NCBI GenBank assembly: GCA_949751835.1 | Contig: CATKHK010000006.1 | Span: forward strand, 558,001 to 622,000 | Length of the DNA: 64,000 bases | Reading direction: 5' to 3' | DNA from: Blepharisma japonicum | Taxonomy: Eukaryota > Ciliophora > Heterotrichea > Heterotrichida > Blepharismidae | Shown: positions 1 through 11,263 of the stretch, piece after piece | Layout of the letters: each line of letters opens with the position of its first letter | Position numbering within the stretch: the stretch's first letter is position 1 | Made by a program: the position numbers and the translations under genes | Notes under the pieces: generated by a model | The model's database searches: none | Told to the model about the DNA's origin: nothing | Seen by the model: only the letters and a program-made list of their open reading frames with translations

Positions 1-59
1 TCATCAATTACAATTACCGAAAAATAAGCTAAGCTTGAATGGATTCAATTTAGATATTT

Positions 60-749
60 CTAATTAATTAAATAATCAAACTCCTTTTGCTGCTTTAAAT
101 TCTGAGCAGTAATTTTTTCTATTTCAGTTTCTAGGTTGCTTTCATACCCCGCTGCAGCCGTCTCAAAGCTTTCATTAATTTCCTTAATCATCTCTTCTCC
201 TCTGACTATTGTTTCATCACTTTCACTTACTTTTTGGTTTCAATGGTTAATAAGATTTTCAAAAGGTTTTTTTGTTTTTATCGAGTTTATTTTCGTTTTG
301 ATATCATTTTCATGTGTTTCAGTAAGCTTATTCACCTCATCAAGCTCAAAATCTCGTGAAGAAAGTGGGTTTATTAAATATTTGTTAGTTCTTTCTATAA
401 GTAATGATTTCATTTCTCTTAAAACGCTGGCTCTTGATTGGGCCATCATTTTATAATCTGAGATCTTTCTCAGTAACTCTTTGGTTAGTTCATGCAGCTG
501 TTTATTCATTGAATCTTGAAGCTTCAGGAGCTTTACGCTTGATTCTGTCCTCTCTATTTTGAGCTTGTGGAGATTTGTGGTTAACTCATGAATAGTTTTG
601 CTGTGGGCCATAGAATCCTCAAGGATTCTTCGTCTTAAGCTTTCGATATTAGTAAGGAGGTCATCAACTATAAATTCGATCTTCCCAGATACATTTTTGA
701 GGCTTGTGACTCTTTCTTTGCGTGCACTTTGAGACTCGCTTAAATCCAT
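60..749 (-). CDS. Coiled-coil protein, unknown function (229 aa)
   Basis: One open frame runs from an ATG at 749 to a TAG at 60-62. It crosses one TGA at 240-242, read as Trp. The protein is almost entirely heptad-rich and charged, with Leu, Ile, Lys and Glu at regular spacing, so a long coiled coil is expected. There is no signal peptide and no membrane segment. The layout (short head, long rod with segments such as RRRILEDS) recalls SF-assemblin-type fibre proteins, but no diagnostic motif is visible and I do not assign it. An in-frame ATG at 797 would add 16 residues; 749 is chosen because the upstream residues look like leader sequence. TAG is a rare stop in this window. Confidence 0.7.
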
Positions 750-1047
750 AATTTGAAATGAAAGTAAATTAATATAATGATTTCTGGGTAAATGCAATTA
801 AAATAATTTTTTGGCAATTTTTGGTTTTAGGTATGAATTTAAGTAAGAAATATTTAAAAATAATTATAGGCTTGTAGCGACTGTCCTTATCTTATAGAGA
901 TTTTTCATTATAGGAAAGCAAAAATAATACTGCAAGATTTATTCTTAAATACTTGAAATCCAGAAATTAGTTTAAAAAACTTTTTAAGGTATTTTGAAAT
1001 CAAATTTAGTTAAATAATATCAATTTAATGCCTATTGAAAATGAAAT

Positions 1048-2103
1048 ATGAAATTTAATACTCAGAATCTACCCAATTTGCTTAATTTTCAATTCAATTC
1101 CGCTGAAGAAGACCATAATAAAGAAAGTCAGCACAGTAAAAATTGTTTTTCTCAACTGCTAACTTATGAAGAACAAAAAGCTAAAAGATCCAAGATTTTA
1201 GTAAGCCCCAATAATCCAGAAAAAGAAGACGGTTTCAGGAAAACTTGCTCATTGATCGAAAGCAATACTCTTACTTTAGATCCAACAATCTGCCAAGAGT
1301 ATCAAGAATTTATCAGCACTTATCATCATATCACTTCTCTTTATCTTTTCTAATGATAATCACCAAACTAAATATTTCTTCACAACACCGAGTGTGAAAG
1401 CGAAAAAATAAAGATATTAGAGACTCCAAGCCATTAGATTGAGGCACCTGTATTGTCCAGCTTCCTAATGGTGAGCTATTCTGTTTTGGCAAAAATTATT
1501 TAACATCTGGGATTACATTAATAATTGACACAAAGTATAAAGCTCAATTGCAACCGTCCGGAAAGCCTTGCGGATTATCATCTGTTATATATTTCAATAG
1601 GTCTGTATATTGCTTTGGAGGATGAGATGAAAATCGCAAATCTTCAAGTCTATCAGAGAGATTTGATTTGGATGAGAGCAGATGAATTAAATTAACTTCA
1701 ATGCCACAAGCTGATTGTTATTGCCATAGTATAATCTTTGATAGGAGTATTTTGATTTGGATTCCTAAAGAATAAATAGAAATCTTCTTTTATATTCAAC
1801 TGATATTGACTCTTTCTCACAAATTCCTTATTACTTTGCAAAGGTAAAAGAAAGATACTGATAAATGGAGAGAGAATATATTTAATTCAGCTTAGGGGAT
1901 GAATTTATGAAAGCGAAATTGGAGATGCTTATGAGTGGGAAAAAATCGGAAAATCAATAATTTATTTTTATGCTCAAGTTTATTTGGTATATAATAAAGG
2001 ATGCATATACCTTGGGTGAAAAGGTGCCGATACAAATTATTATAAATTTAGTTTAGATAAAAAAGCGATTACTAAGCTCCAAGATAGTCTTTCTTTAATA
2101 TAA
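1048..2103 (+). pseudogene. Kelch-repeat protein pseudogene
   Basis: Three reading frames have to be combined to recover one kelch-type propeller. The first frame is open from 1048 to a TAA at 1351. Another frame from about 1395 gives the segment starting PLDWGTCIVQLPNGE, then a clear kelch signature near 1610 (VYCFGGWDENR, with TGA as Trp) and RFDLDESRWIKL, and ends at a TAA at 1771-1773. The C-terminal blades continue to about 1870 and then, after another frame change, to a TAA at 2101-2103. The shifts cannot be explained by 15- or 16-nt introns and in-frame TAA codons occur, so the gene appears dead. The family is known to be abundant in ciliates; the function of the ancestor is unknown. 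Confidence 0.75.
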
Positions 2104-2660
2104 ATAAAAAAAAAGATTATTGACATTGGCAATGATACATCTTAAATGAAAATTTTAGTATTTATTTTAAGGATTTAATTGCTCGACATGCATTCTTTAA
2201 ATATGGATAGATTATCGTGTAAATATGGAAAGCGAAACTGTTTTTAGATAAACCCTTTCATTTACTTATTGTAATGCTATATATTACCGATAAAGGCATA
2301 TAATCTTTTTTTAACTTCGCTATGATGCCTTGTTATCGATTCTATGTGATCTCAAAAATTAACAATTTGCTGTCCAAACATTTGTTGCATAAGCCAAAAT
2401 ATCACATCAAAATCCAAAATAAATATTAATGTTTACAATTTCACTTTATTTGTCTTTCATCTCTATTAGTTTTTTAAAATTCTCACAAATATTAACCTAT
2501 CTTTATACACAAATTTATTCTAATCCTAAATCCTTCAACACTCTAAAAACTCCAATTTCCCCTCAATCTTCCTCTTAATCCTAACAATTCTTCCTTATCA
2601 TTCATTTTTCGCCATCAGTTTCTATTTCTATTCACATCTGTCACACACGTAATAAAAATA
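2104..2660. other. Intergenic, no gene seen
   Basis: These 557 bases are AT-rich with stops in all frames. The last 150 bases are pyrimidine-rich and presumably include the promoter and leader of the downstream VWA gene. I see no RNA gene or repeat. Confidence 0.6.
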
Positions 2661-5600
2661 ATGGAATCACATTCTAAAATCCAAGCTGAACTTATCCATC
2701 TGATCGGCGAATATGTAGCCCTACGCTTCACAGTTCCCGAAGTTACTTCCTCCACCGAGGTAGAAGGAGATGAGCTTTATGCAATGTTCGCAGTTGACAA
2801 AAGTGGCTCAATGAGTGGGTCTCCAATGAACGACGCCAAAGGTGCAGCTGAAAGCTTGACTACTAAATTCAGGAAAATGGACATCCCAGTCGCTATTTAT
2901 CCTTTTGATAGTCGAGCCAAAGAATTCTGCTCAGACGTAGTTGGATATGACACTATCGTTGAGAATCTCCAGAAGCTAAAAGCAGGTGGTGGGACAATCT
3001 TCCAAAACGTGATGGAAATGATGGTTAAGAAAATCAGAGAACAACATTTAAAAAATATTTTTGTTGTTTGGCTTACAGACGGCCAAGATAACAATGGACT
3101 TGAATCGTTGATTCCGATAATGGATGCTCACAAGAAAGAATATGAAGACCAAGGCGTTTCTATTTCAATCCAATGCATTGGGTTTTCTTCTGAGCATGAC
3201 GCTACACTCTTAACGAAACTCTCCACAAGTGGAACGAGACCTGGAACTTTTCAATATGTCCCTGAAGGAGGAAGAATTCCAGTGGCAGTTAATAATGTGT
3301 ATAATTTAGCTTTTGAGTCAACTACTTGGGCAAGATTCATAGCTAGCGAAGGGAAAAACTATAAAGTGTCAGTAGAAAAAGTGGAAGGAAAAGACGAATT
3401 GAGAGCATTGGTATATGTTTCAGAAAATGACCTTGAAGATTGTAAGGTAGAGCTGCATAAAGGATCAGCAGTATCTGAATTTGAAGTGGAGCTAAACAGA
3501 TCAGAAAGCAAAGGACTTGAAGACCTTGTATTTTTAGCCACTGCATTTATTTCTTCAAAAGTTATGCAAGCCTTAGAAAAAGGAATTGAAGGCGCTGGAC
3601 AGAGGCTTGCAGAAATGGCTCCACTTATTGAAGAAACTGATAGAAGGGTCGAAAATTTGTTGGAGCAGTCAAGAAGGTTGAGGCCTTATAAGCAAAAACA
3701 GCTGCAGCCTTATTTTAACGCTGCTAAAGACTTGACAGCTTTCTTTTTCCAAATTACCAAAACTTTAGGCGGCGGAGAAATTTCCAATGAAGATTTCGCT
3801 AAAATAAACGGTTTAGCAAATGCATTATTCCTTAAAAGAAATCTTGAAAGAAAAATCGCTAAAGAGTCTGGAGAAGGGTTATCAGCGCTTCAACTTGGAG
3901 AAGAAGAAATTGATAGATTATCGCAAGACCTTAAAATTGAAGAAATAAGAAGCGCACATGAAAGCCAAGCCCAAGAGCTTGGAGTTTGTTCTATTTCTCA
4001 TAAAAATTGAATTGATTGCATATCCACTGGAGACTGCTTGTGCATCACTTTCCAAGTAGAAAGGCCTCAAAATTTAATGGGTAATCCTTACGAAACTAAA
4101 GTTACAAAAATAAATGCGACCATGCTTTCGCATGACAGTTTCTTAAACTCCAACCTTTTTGAAACTAAAGCAGGACAAATCATCCAAGGCCCAAGAAATT
4201 ATCAGCATGGAAAAGAGCCAGTTTTGGCTTCACAGCTTGTAGATGGGCTTTTTGATGAATATATTACTGGCTTGATGCCAATTTTCCTCACAAAAGAGCA
4301 CTGGCAGTTCGCAAGACTCAGACTTAAACAGATGCTTGCATATGCAATCAGTGTCGATGTCCTAGACTGCAATGAAAACCAAATCAAAGTTTTCCCATTC
4401 TTAATCATGGCTAGAGCTCTTTCTGAGTCCGACAAGTATTCCCAATTAATTTGCAACCATATAGTTGATACTTGTCAACAAGTTTATTTAGAAAATAAAG
4501 ACTCAATAATTCCAGATATCCATGCTAAGATTTTGGAATATATCACAAACCCTAGCCTTCGCTTAGCGAATTCTATTGTTGATAATAGCGTCATTTTATG
4601 CCAGCTACACTTCGCGAACTTAGCGGGAGACCTTCAAGAATACAGAGGAGTAGTCCCATATATCTTTGAAGAAGAAGTTAGACGCTCATTTAAACATCAT
4701 GAAGACTTGAAATTCAATGATCTTTGTCTCAAAGTTCTAGGGATAGACATGCAACCTTATTTTGAGCCGATTAGAACTGCACTTATGAGCGGCGAAGCCT
4801 CATACGCAGATAAGTTCAGAGTCGTGAAACAAGGTGGCAAGCCAGAAGATGTCAAAAAAGAAGAGAAAGGAGCCGTTGAAATAACTGAGCAGCAAATTGA
4901 AACTCCCCAAGGAATCCAAACATTAGGAGAATATGCAACTAACACATATAATTCCATATTAGAAGCATTCACTCCAGGTGAAAGTTTAGGAAAACTTGGT
5001 AGGATTCTTAAGCTGTTCGGCTATGAACCAAACTTGGAAAGTTTAGGCCTTCTTACAAATGAGCAAAAATTAGCTTTCATGATTCAATGCATTGGCCATA
5101 AGAAAGATACTGACCGAACTGAAGCTATTCAATCTGGAAAATTCTGCGATCCATTTAATGCTCAAGCTGCTCGCGATTGGGTGCTCCAAACTTACAAATC
5201 CACCATTGAAAAAGAAGTCCTAGCTTATAAGTCTCAGCTTATGAACCAAATCCAAGGCAAAGAGTCAGAAAAAAGAGCAGCTATTTTCGCAATGAGTGAA
5301 GACCTAGAAGATGCTGCAGGCTGCGTATATGGAATGACACAAGGAAGCTCAGGATTCCCAATGTTCATTAAAGCACTTAAGCAGCCAAACATCCCTCATA
5401 TCATTGAAAAAGTAAAAATGATCACTTTGGGACATTTTGAAGGAGTCAAGCTCATTTTGGACGAAATTCCTGGCACAATCGATTTTGTGCAATGGAAACC
5501 GACTAAGAAAACTGTTCATGAGATTTGGAAAGTGCACAAAGATGCAGGGACGAAAGAGCAGTGGCAAGAAGCATTCCCTCATAAGTTTGACTATTTTGAT

Positions 5601-5858
5601 CATATTTACTTGAGAATGCAAGGAGTTTTTGTACCTTATAGCAAGCCAAAGAAAAACGTAACTGATCAGAGGCATTGGGAAGGAAAAGACAGGACTAAGA
5701 GATCTCCAAGGCCAGCTGGAAGCGGCAGAGGTGCTAGAGGCGGCAGAGGTGCTAGAGGCGGTAGAGGTGGTAGAGGAGGCAGAGGTGGTAGAGCTGCACC
5801 TAGAGGAGGAAGAGGTGGCAGAGGTGGAAGAGGAAGAGGCTTTAGAGGAAGCCCTTAA
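2661..5858 (+). CDS. VWA-domain protein with C-terminal RGG tail (1065 aa)
   Basis: A single frame from the ATG at 2661 to the TAA at 5856-5858, crossing one TGA (4008-4010) as Trp. Residues about 37-225 form a von Willebrand factor A domain with the metal-binding DKSGS motif starting at D46 and a later LTDGQD strand. The middle (about 450-1010) is largely helical and not recognised. Residues about 1020-1063 are a run of RGG/RG repeats, which in other proteins bind RNA and are arginine-methylated. There is no signal peptide or membrane span, so it is probably intracellular. Inference: an RNA- or RNP-associated scaffold using a MIDAS-type protein contact. The VWA plus RGG pairing is unusual. 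No introns. Confidence 0.8.
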
Positions 5859-5951
5859 ATAAATTAATCGGCTCTTCACAATCTTTTTTCATCATTTTTT
5901 AAATTATTATCTAAACTAATCATATTAACGATATTATCCTATTACGCTAAT

Positions 5952-7699
5952 TTATTTTGCAGGCGGTGGAGGAAAGTAGATTGGCTGCATGGCTTCTTTA
6001 GAGTTCGGAAGATTCTTCAAGCGTTCCTCATTGGTAATTTTCCACTGCTCAAAATTTGGAATTGGTCTGCCTTGGAATTGAAAATCGTGAATAAAATGGC
6101 AATTATCGCCTCTCGCACATCCAATTGTTGAATGGAAATTTCTGCAAGGTAAAGTTTTGAACCCTGGAGGCTTATTTGTAAGCGGATTTATGAGGAATGG
6201 CTTTTTCATTGCTGGATTAGTGGTAAGAGGATTTGGAGGATACCCTGGCATTGGCTGGTAGACAGGATTCATAGGAGGAGGATAATATCCTGGGTTTATA
6301 ACTGGAGACGCATATGAGTTAGGCATCATTTGCATCGGCATCATAGGATTTGGAGCCATTGGCATCATATATGGGTTATATGGATTCATAGGGTTTGGCA
6401 TAGGAGAAGGTGTATACATCGGCATAGTAGGCTGTGGGGGCATTGCCTTAACTTCTGACTCTTTTAAGCTATGGAATTGGAAGTTCATTGGAGGGCTATA
6501 GCTTTCAATTGGAATTTGGTTATTTTGAATTGGCAAATCTTGAAGAGCTTCTTTTATACTGATTGACTGAATATGGCACCCTTGCTGAATATATATTACT
6601 CTATATGGAGGAATTTTCATAACACTTATATTTAAAGATGAACTTGCTCCAGTATCTCTAGGCATTTTTGGAATTTCGCTTTCTCTTTGATAGACACATT
6701 TCATGTTTTCTGATTCTCTTCTTGTTTCTTCTATATTTTCCAAACTTTCAGCTTTTTTTCTTAGGCAATTTTTTATTAAAGGTTCTATGTTATTATTACT
6801 CTTATCAATGTTATATTCAACTTTCGGGATCATATTTTCTAAAACACGCTGTATAGAAGCTTCTTTTTCTTTTTCCTACATGATATTTACCTTTATATTA
6901 AATTCTTTTTCGGACTGTAATTCATGCTTCCTTAGGTCAGTGATGCTATGGATTTCATGCTCCTCAGCTTCAGGAACATATTGAGGGCGTTTTGTAGCAC
7001 AGTCAGCATTGGGTTCATCACTTCGCCAAAAATACTTTACCCGCTCTAGGCGGTCTTCATCAAATCTATTATAATTAGTTTAAGTTCCTTATTATATATA
7101 ACATACCTCACATGTCTTTTAGGAGAATAATCTTCATCATTATCATTTTTAATTTCCATAATTTCAGTTTCTTCCAAAGTTTCTTCTCTAGGATGCTTAG
7201 CTGGCAGCTCAGCGACCACATCACTAGGTATTTGGGTTGGCTTAGCTTCAATAGGCTGTTTCATTTCTTTTCATTTTTTTCTCAAAGCTCCCGCTTTAGT
7301 TTGTAAATTAATATCAGAATGTTTACATATACTTTTTACTGCTTTATATATTTTAGTTCTTTCAAGGATATCTAAATTTACGACAATTTTGTTTAAGCAA
7401 GATAAAATCCGATGCAGTGCTGAAATTTCTTCGGAGTTAGAGCTTTGAATGAGTTCATTGATTCATTTGCCGAGAGTTTCAATGCCACCTACACTGAAGA
7501 ATCTGTTGTATACAGCTTTCGAGTTTTCTTTTGTTTCTAGGAGACTTTGAATGAGGATAGATTTTTCTTCGGTTGAAGAAGCAGATTCCATAAGTTGGAC
7601 GAATTGGCTCACAAGCCTAGGGTCTTGAAGGCCTCCATCTGGTCCTGAGATGTCATTCAGTTTGTTTTGAAGTTCAGTGAACGAGTTGCTTCTGATCAT
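5952..7699 (-). CDS. PNUTS-like PP1 regulatory subunit (TFIIS-N/LW domain, RVxF-type site, CCCH finger)
   Basis: The spliced protein is 563 aa. The N-terminus (about 1-150) matches the helical TFIIS N-terminal/LW domain, ending in LRKKWKEM, with Trp encoded by TGA at 7271-7273 and another TGA at 7463-7465. A basic, acidic-flanked site KRHVRFDED follows, a typical RVxF PP1-docking motif, and is then followed by LERVKYF. The C-terminus has a Pro/Met-rich stretch and one CCCH zinc finger (LPCRNFHSTIGC...CHFIH). This domain order is that of PNUTS/PPP1R10, which targets PP1 to chromatin and RNA polymerase II termination. Introns: 6876-6890 (15 nt) and, by inference, 7066-7106 (41 nt), which joins HVR to FDED in frame; the total is an exact multiple of three. 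Confidence 0.75.
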
Positions 7700-8097
7700 C
7701 CTAGCAAATTATATTTACCATTTATTCTCTTTAGTTCAAATGAAGTAGAAGAAGAGAGCAGTCACAAAAGTGATGGCATAAAGAAGGAAACGAAATGAGG
7801 AGTTATCGGTAAGGAAAATTAAAAAAGTTACTGATAATTTTTTAATAGAGAGGATATTGAGAATTTTTGTTATATTATTTATAAAACTATTAAATGCTTT
7901 ATGCATGGTTTAGACAGTGCTAAACCTTTGTCTGAATAGAAAAAATTAATTTATCATTTATATGAGTAATAATTTAAATATTTATGGAGAAAAAGTTAGA
8001 TAGTTTAAAATTGCACCACAAAAATTTTATAGGTGAATGCCTAAATGAATTCAAAAAGCTGATTATAATAGTTTATTAAAGTATCATTATTATATAA
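7700..8097. other. Intergenic between PNUTS-like gene and HSF
   Basis: These 398 AT-rich bases hold the 5' flank of the PNUTS-like gene and the 3' flank of the HSF gene, both on the minus strand. No open frame, repeat or RNA gene is supported. Confidence 0.6.
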
Positions 8098-8940
8098 TTA
8101 TGAACTAGTATCTAACAGAAAATCTAAATTCTCCTCCCCAAACTCCTCCATGTCCTCGTAATTAAAAAATTCGTCAACTTCTAAATCGTCTCTTTTATAG
8201 CTTCCGTCATTTGAGCTGGTTTTACTATTTTTTCCTTCGTCCATGCTATGTGAGCCTAAGGAAAGATCCATACTTCCATCGCTAATTTTTTGTCTTTTTT
8301 CTGGACTTCCTGGGATGTGAGTTATAGGTAAATTATTGTCTCTCATAAAAAGCTGGCTTGGAAGCTCTTGGCCATTAGATTGTATATACGTGGCCATCAT
8401 CACTAGAACTTGCTCGATTCCTCTCATTTTTTCCTTAGTCTCCCAGAACTGTGACGCAAGCACACGATTCTGTTCAGTCAATTCAGAAACTTTTTCTTCA
8501 AGTCTCTGAATTTCAGTTTCTGACGTTTGAGATCTTCTGTGGAGCTGGTATAATTTTTGCAATAAAGGTGATATTTCGGCTTTACTGAACGTTGATCGCT
8601 GCTGCACAGGCCAATTTGTCTCAGAGTTTTTCCTATGGATTTCCTTGAGGAGATCAGGTCTTCCTCTCAAAAAGAGAGGGTGCTTGAAAGCATGGTCTTG
8701 TCCTGCAACTCGGCACTTGTGGAAGTCATACATATTCAGCTGACGTACAAAACTTGCAAGGTTGTTGTGTTTGAAGTACCTGGGGAGGACTTTCTCGCTG
8801 AACTCATTCACGTTTTTGATGGCGAAGGCTGTCCCATCCTCAGTTCAAGAGACTAGTTCGCCTGACTCTTCTTGCTCAAGCATGTCATATGTCTTTTTTA
8901 AGAAGGATGCGGGTATTGATGCTGAAGACTTCTTTTTCAT
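8098..8940 (-). CDS. HSF: Heat shock transcription factor (280 aa)
   Basis: ATG at 8940, TAA at 8098-8100, no intron. Residues about 10-100 are the HSF winged-helix DNA-binding domain, including SWTEDGTAF (the conserved Trp is a TGA at 8845-8847), the recognition-helix region LASFVRQLNMYDFHK and a FLRGRPDLL segment. Residues about 115-175 carry hydrophobic heptads expected to trimerise. The C-terminus is acidic with bulky residues (FFNYEDMEEF), like an activation region. Family knowledge: HSF trimers bind inverted nGAAn elements and switch on chaperone genes. It faces VPS26 across a 494-bp divergent intergenic region. Confidence 0.92.
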
Positions 8941-9434
8941 ATATTTTATAAACTTTGTTGTAAATTAAGAGAGATGGCATGAATTTATCTGCTAATTAAC
9001 TAGATTAATTTTATTAGTTGGGAGTAAAGAATGGGGTACAGTTTTTTTATAGCCATTACGTGTGCAATTATTAAAGGCGTGGAATGATTTATTTATCAAA
9101 TTTTTAAAAAAGCCTTAATGGCCAATTTAAAGTTGATTTTTTTGGAGATAATAGATATACTGATGATACAATATAAACAAAGTGTTCAAGCTTGCGGCTA
9201 AAATTTATTGCTATGACATGCTAACTTAATCATTTTAGATTTTAAAACTGAAGATATTTTTTCTATCTGACTCAATAAAATCTATAAACATTAATATTAT
9301 TAAAATTATGATCTCTATAAGAAATATGTCATCTATCATTACCCTAATAAAAGATTTCACTAAAATTGAAAAATGCTGCAGACTTATATTTCTAACTCAT
9401 CCATTTTGTTGATTAATATTTAAGACAAATAAGA
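8941..9434. other. Divergent intergenic region between HSF and VPS26
   Basis: 494 AT-rich bases separate the divergent HSF (-) and VPS26 (+) starts and should carry both promoters. I could not identify a convincing heat shock element cluster or other motif. Confidence 0.6.
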
Positions 9435-10365
9435 ATGGTAAGACCTAATTAGTTTGGGAAAAAGGCTGAAGTAGTTTTAGAGCTCGACAACCTAGAAGGT
9501 CGCAAAACAGCAACATTCAAAGAAAGCTCAGGAAAAGAAGTCTCACTTCCAGTCTATACCGTACCTTCCAATTAGGGCAACGAAGATATTTCAGGCCGTC
9601 TCGTCGTCAACATGAAAAGAGGAAAAAAAATCGAGCATCAAGGCATAAAAGTAGAACTTATCGGCCGCATAGGTATTTCTCTATATAGACATCACATACG
9701 AGCGTAACCAAACAAGCGACTTTGTCTCCATGTCCAGAGAGCTCGAACCACCAGGGACAATCAATGAATCTGCCACTATTCCTTTTTCCTTCAACAAAGT
9801 AGACAAACAATTCGAAACCTACCAAGGCCGCTTCTGCAAAGTCCGCTACATTATCAAAACAACTATCCTGCGTAAGAACTTCTCATCCAACATTGTGAAC
9901 GAACAAGAAATTTCAGTCTTGAACACTACAAATGAAGCTGAAGACAGCACCTCAATCAAAATGGAAGTGGGCATTGAGGAATGTCTGCATATTGAGTTCG
10001 AATACAATAAGCATAAATATCACCTTAAAGACTGCATATTAGGCAAAGTCAACTTTTTGCTTGTGAGAATTAGGATTAAGTATATGGAAATTGCGATCAT
10101 AAGAAGAGAAACGATTGGAGCTGGCGCTCAAGCTACCAATGAAAACGAAACTGTGGCAAAATATGAAGTGATGGACGGTGCTCCAGTCAGAGGAGAATTT
10201 ATTCCTATCAGAGTATTTTTAGGAGCTTTTGACTTAACTCCTACGTATTACAATGTCAACAATAAATTCTCAGTCAGACATTTCTTGAACCTTGTCCTGG
10301 TTGATGAAGAAGACCGTCGCTACTTCAAGCAACAAGAAATTGTGCTTTGGAGAAAAGACCTTTAA
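9435..10365 (+). CDS. VPS26: Retromer subunit VPS26 (294 aa)
   Basis: Three tiny introns must be removed: 9438-9452 (15 nt), 9561-9575 (15 nt) and 9673-9688 (16 nt). The joined frame is an exact multiple of three and reads through to a TAA at 10363-10365. Exon 1 is just the start codon. The protein has the arrestin-like VPS26 fold, with segments such as [30 protein letters not shown] and the C-terminal [25 protein letters not shown], all hallmarks of the family. VPS26 with VPS35 and VPS29 forms the retromer core that retrieves cargo receptors from endosomes. It is slightly shorter than animal homologues. The receptor-like gene immediately downstream is a plausible cargo, but that link is inference. 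Confidence 0.95.
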
Positions 10366-10406
10366 GTAATAGGAATTATTTAAATGGCTTATTTATAGTT
10401 TATCAG

Positions 10407-11126
10407 TTATTCTCTTCCTCTGACTCTTTCAACTATGTCTCTACCCTTACTTAGCGTATATTGCACTCCATCACCTACTAATGAAGGAAGTTCAGTCCAA
10501 AAAGCTTTGTGAGGTATGCTTTCTGAAATTGACAATTCTGGGTCGTTTTTTCTATTTATTACAGACCCGACAATACAATATACTGCAAATATAATCACAG
10601 TAGCTACAATTAATAAAGTGCCTGTGCTTAGTCCTGAAGATTTTTTAGTTACCCCACTTTTGCCTGGACATACATATTTGGTGTTGATTTCAAAGGTATA
10701 GACACATATAGAAAATTCTTCAATCATTGTTATGTGAGTTTTTTCTTTTGAGCAATGCAGATTGTATATGACTTGCCGAGGGCCACTGTAGCAATTATCG
10801 CCATTGTAGTAAGTCAACTGAATTCCAAGGTCTGGGTCGTCTGGGTTTATGTAGGTTGCTTTTGGGGGAGCGCCGCTTTGCCGAGCAAGCACTGCGACAC
10901 AGTTTCCATTATATTCCCATTGTGTAGCAATTCCTGGTTCAGCTCCACAAGTCTTATGGGTATCTCCACAGATATTAACGCGATAAACAAAATCCATGGC
11001 ATCCATTTCGTAGTCTGGGACTTCTGTGTATAAAGAGCTCAAGTCAATCACATTTCCGTCAGGCATTGTGAACTTACATGGGTATTGGCCTGCATTAGAT
11101 AAAGAGAATAATAATAAAATCCACAT
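10407..11126 (-). CDS. MRH-domain type I membrane receptor, M6PR/Atg27-like (239 aa)
   Basis: An N-terminal hydrophobic signal (MWILLLFSLSNA) precedes a cysteine-rich lumenal region (about 14-155). Its spacing of Cys pairs, QLTYYNGDNC and a late R..IYNLHC resemble the mannose-6-phosphate receptor homology fold shared with Atg27. One transmembrane helix (about 171-192, TGTLLIVATVIIFAVYCIVG) precedes a cytosolic tail of about 45 residues containing SIPHKAFW. Role by family: sorting receptor or Atg9-trafficking factor in the Golgi, endosome or autophagy route. It converges on VPS26 (41 bp between the stop codons) and shares a 137-bp divergent promoter region with the PB1-ZZ-UBA gene. M6PR versus Atg27 cannot be decided by eye. 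Confidence 0.75.
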   Translation of the reverse strand: MWILLLFSLSNAGQYPCKFTMPDGNVIDLSSLYTEVPDYEMDAMDFVYRVNICGDTHKTCGAEPGIATQWEYNGNCVAVLARQSGAPPKATYINPDDPDLGIQLTYYNGDNCYSGPRQVIYNLHCSKEKTHITMIEEFSICVYTFEINTKYVCPGKSGVTKKSSGLSTGTLLIVATVIIFAVYCIVGSVINRKNDPELSISESIPHKAFWTELPSLVGDGVQYTLSKGRDIVERVRGRE

Positions 11127-11263
11127 TTATAATTTGAAGGTTTAGATTTTACCTATAATTAAAAAAATTTAAATCATTTGGCTTTAAATCTCAATCAAAA
11201 TCACAAGCACATTAGCATAAATTTCTATAAGAAAAAATACATATATATTGCTCAATAATAAAT

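Noticed and set aside
136-456. Plus-strand open frame of 106 codons
   Set aside because: It lies antisense to the coiled-coil gene at 60-749 and consists of Ser/Phe/Leu-rich mirror sequence typical of a reverse frame.
4010-4038. Apparent end of one gene and start of another in the VWA protein
   Set aside because: The stop is TGA, and the frame continues without interruption; the supposed second start is a TTG codon. One gene fits better.
5349-5879. Minus-strand Ser-rich frame of 176 codons
   Set aside because: It mirrors the RGG-coding repeat of the VWA gene; the Ser/Thr runs are the antisense of GGA/AGA repeats.
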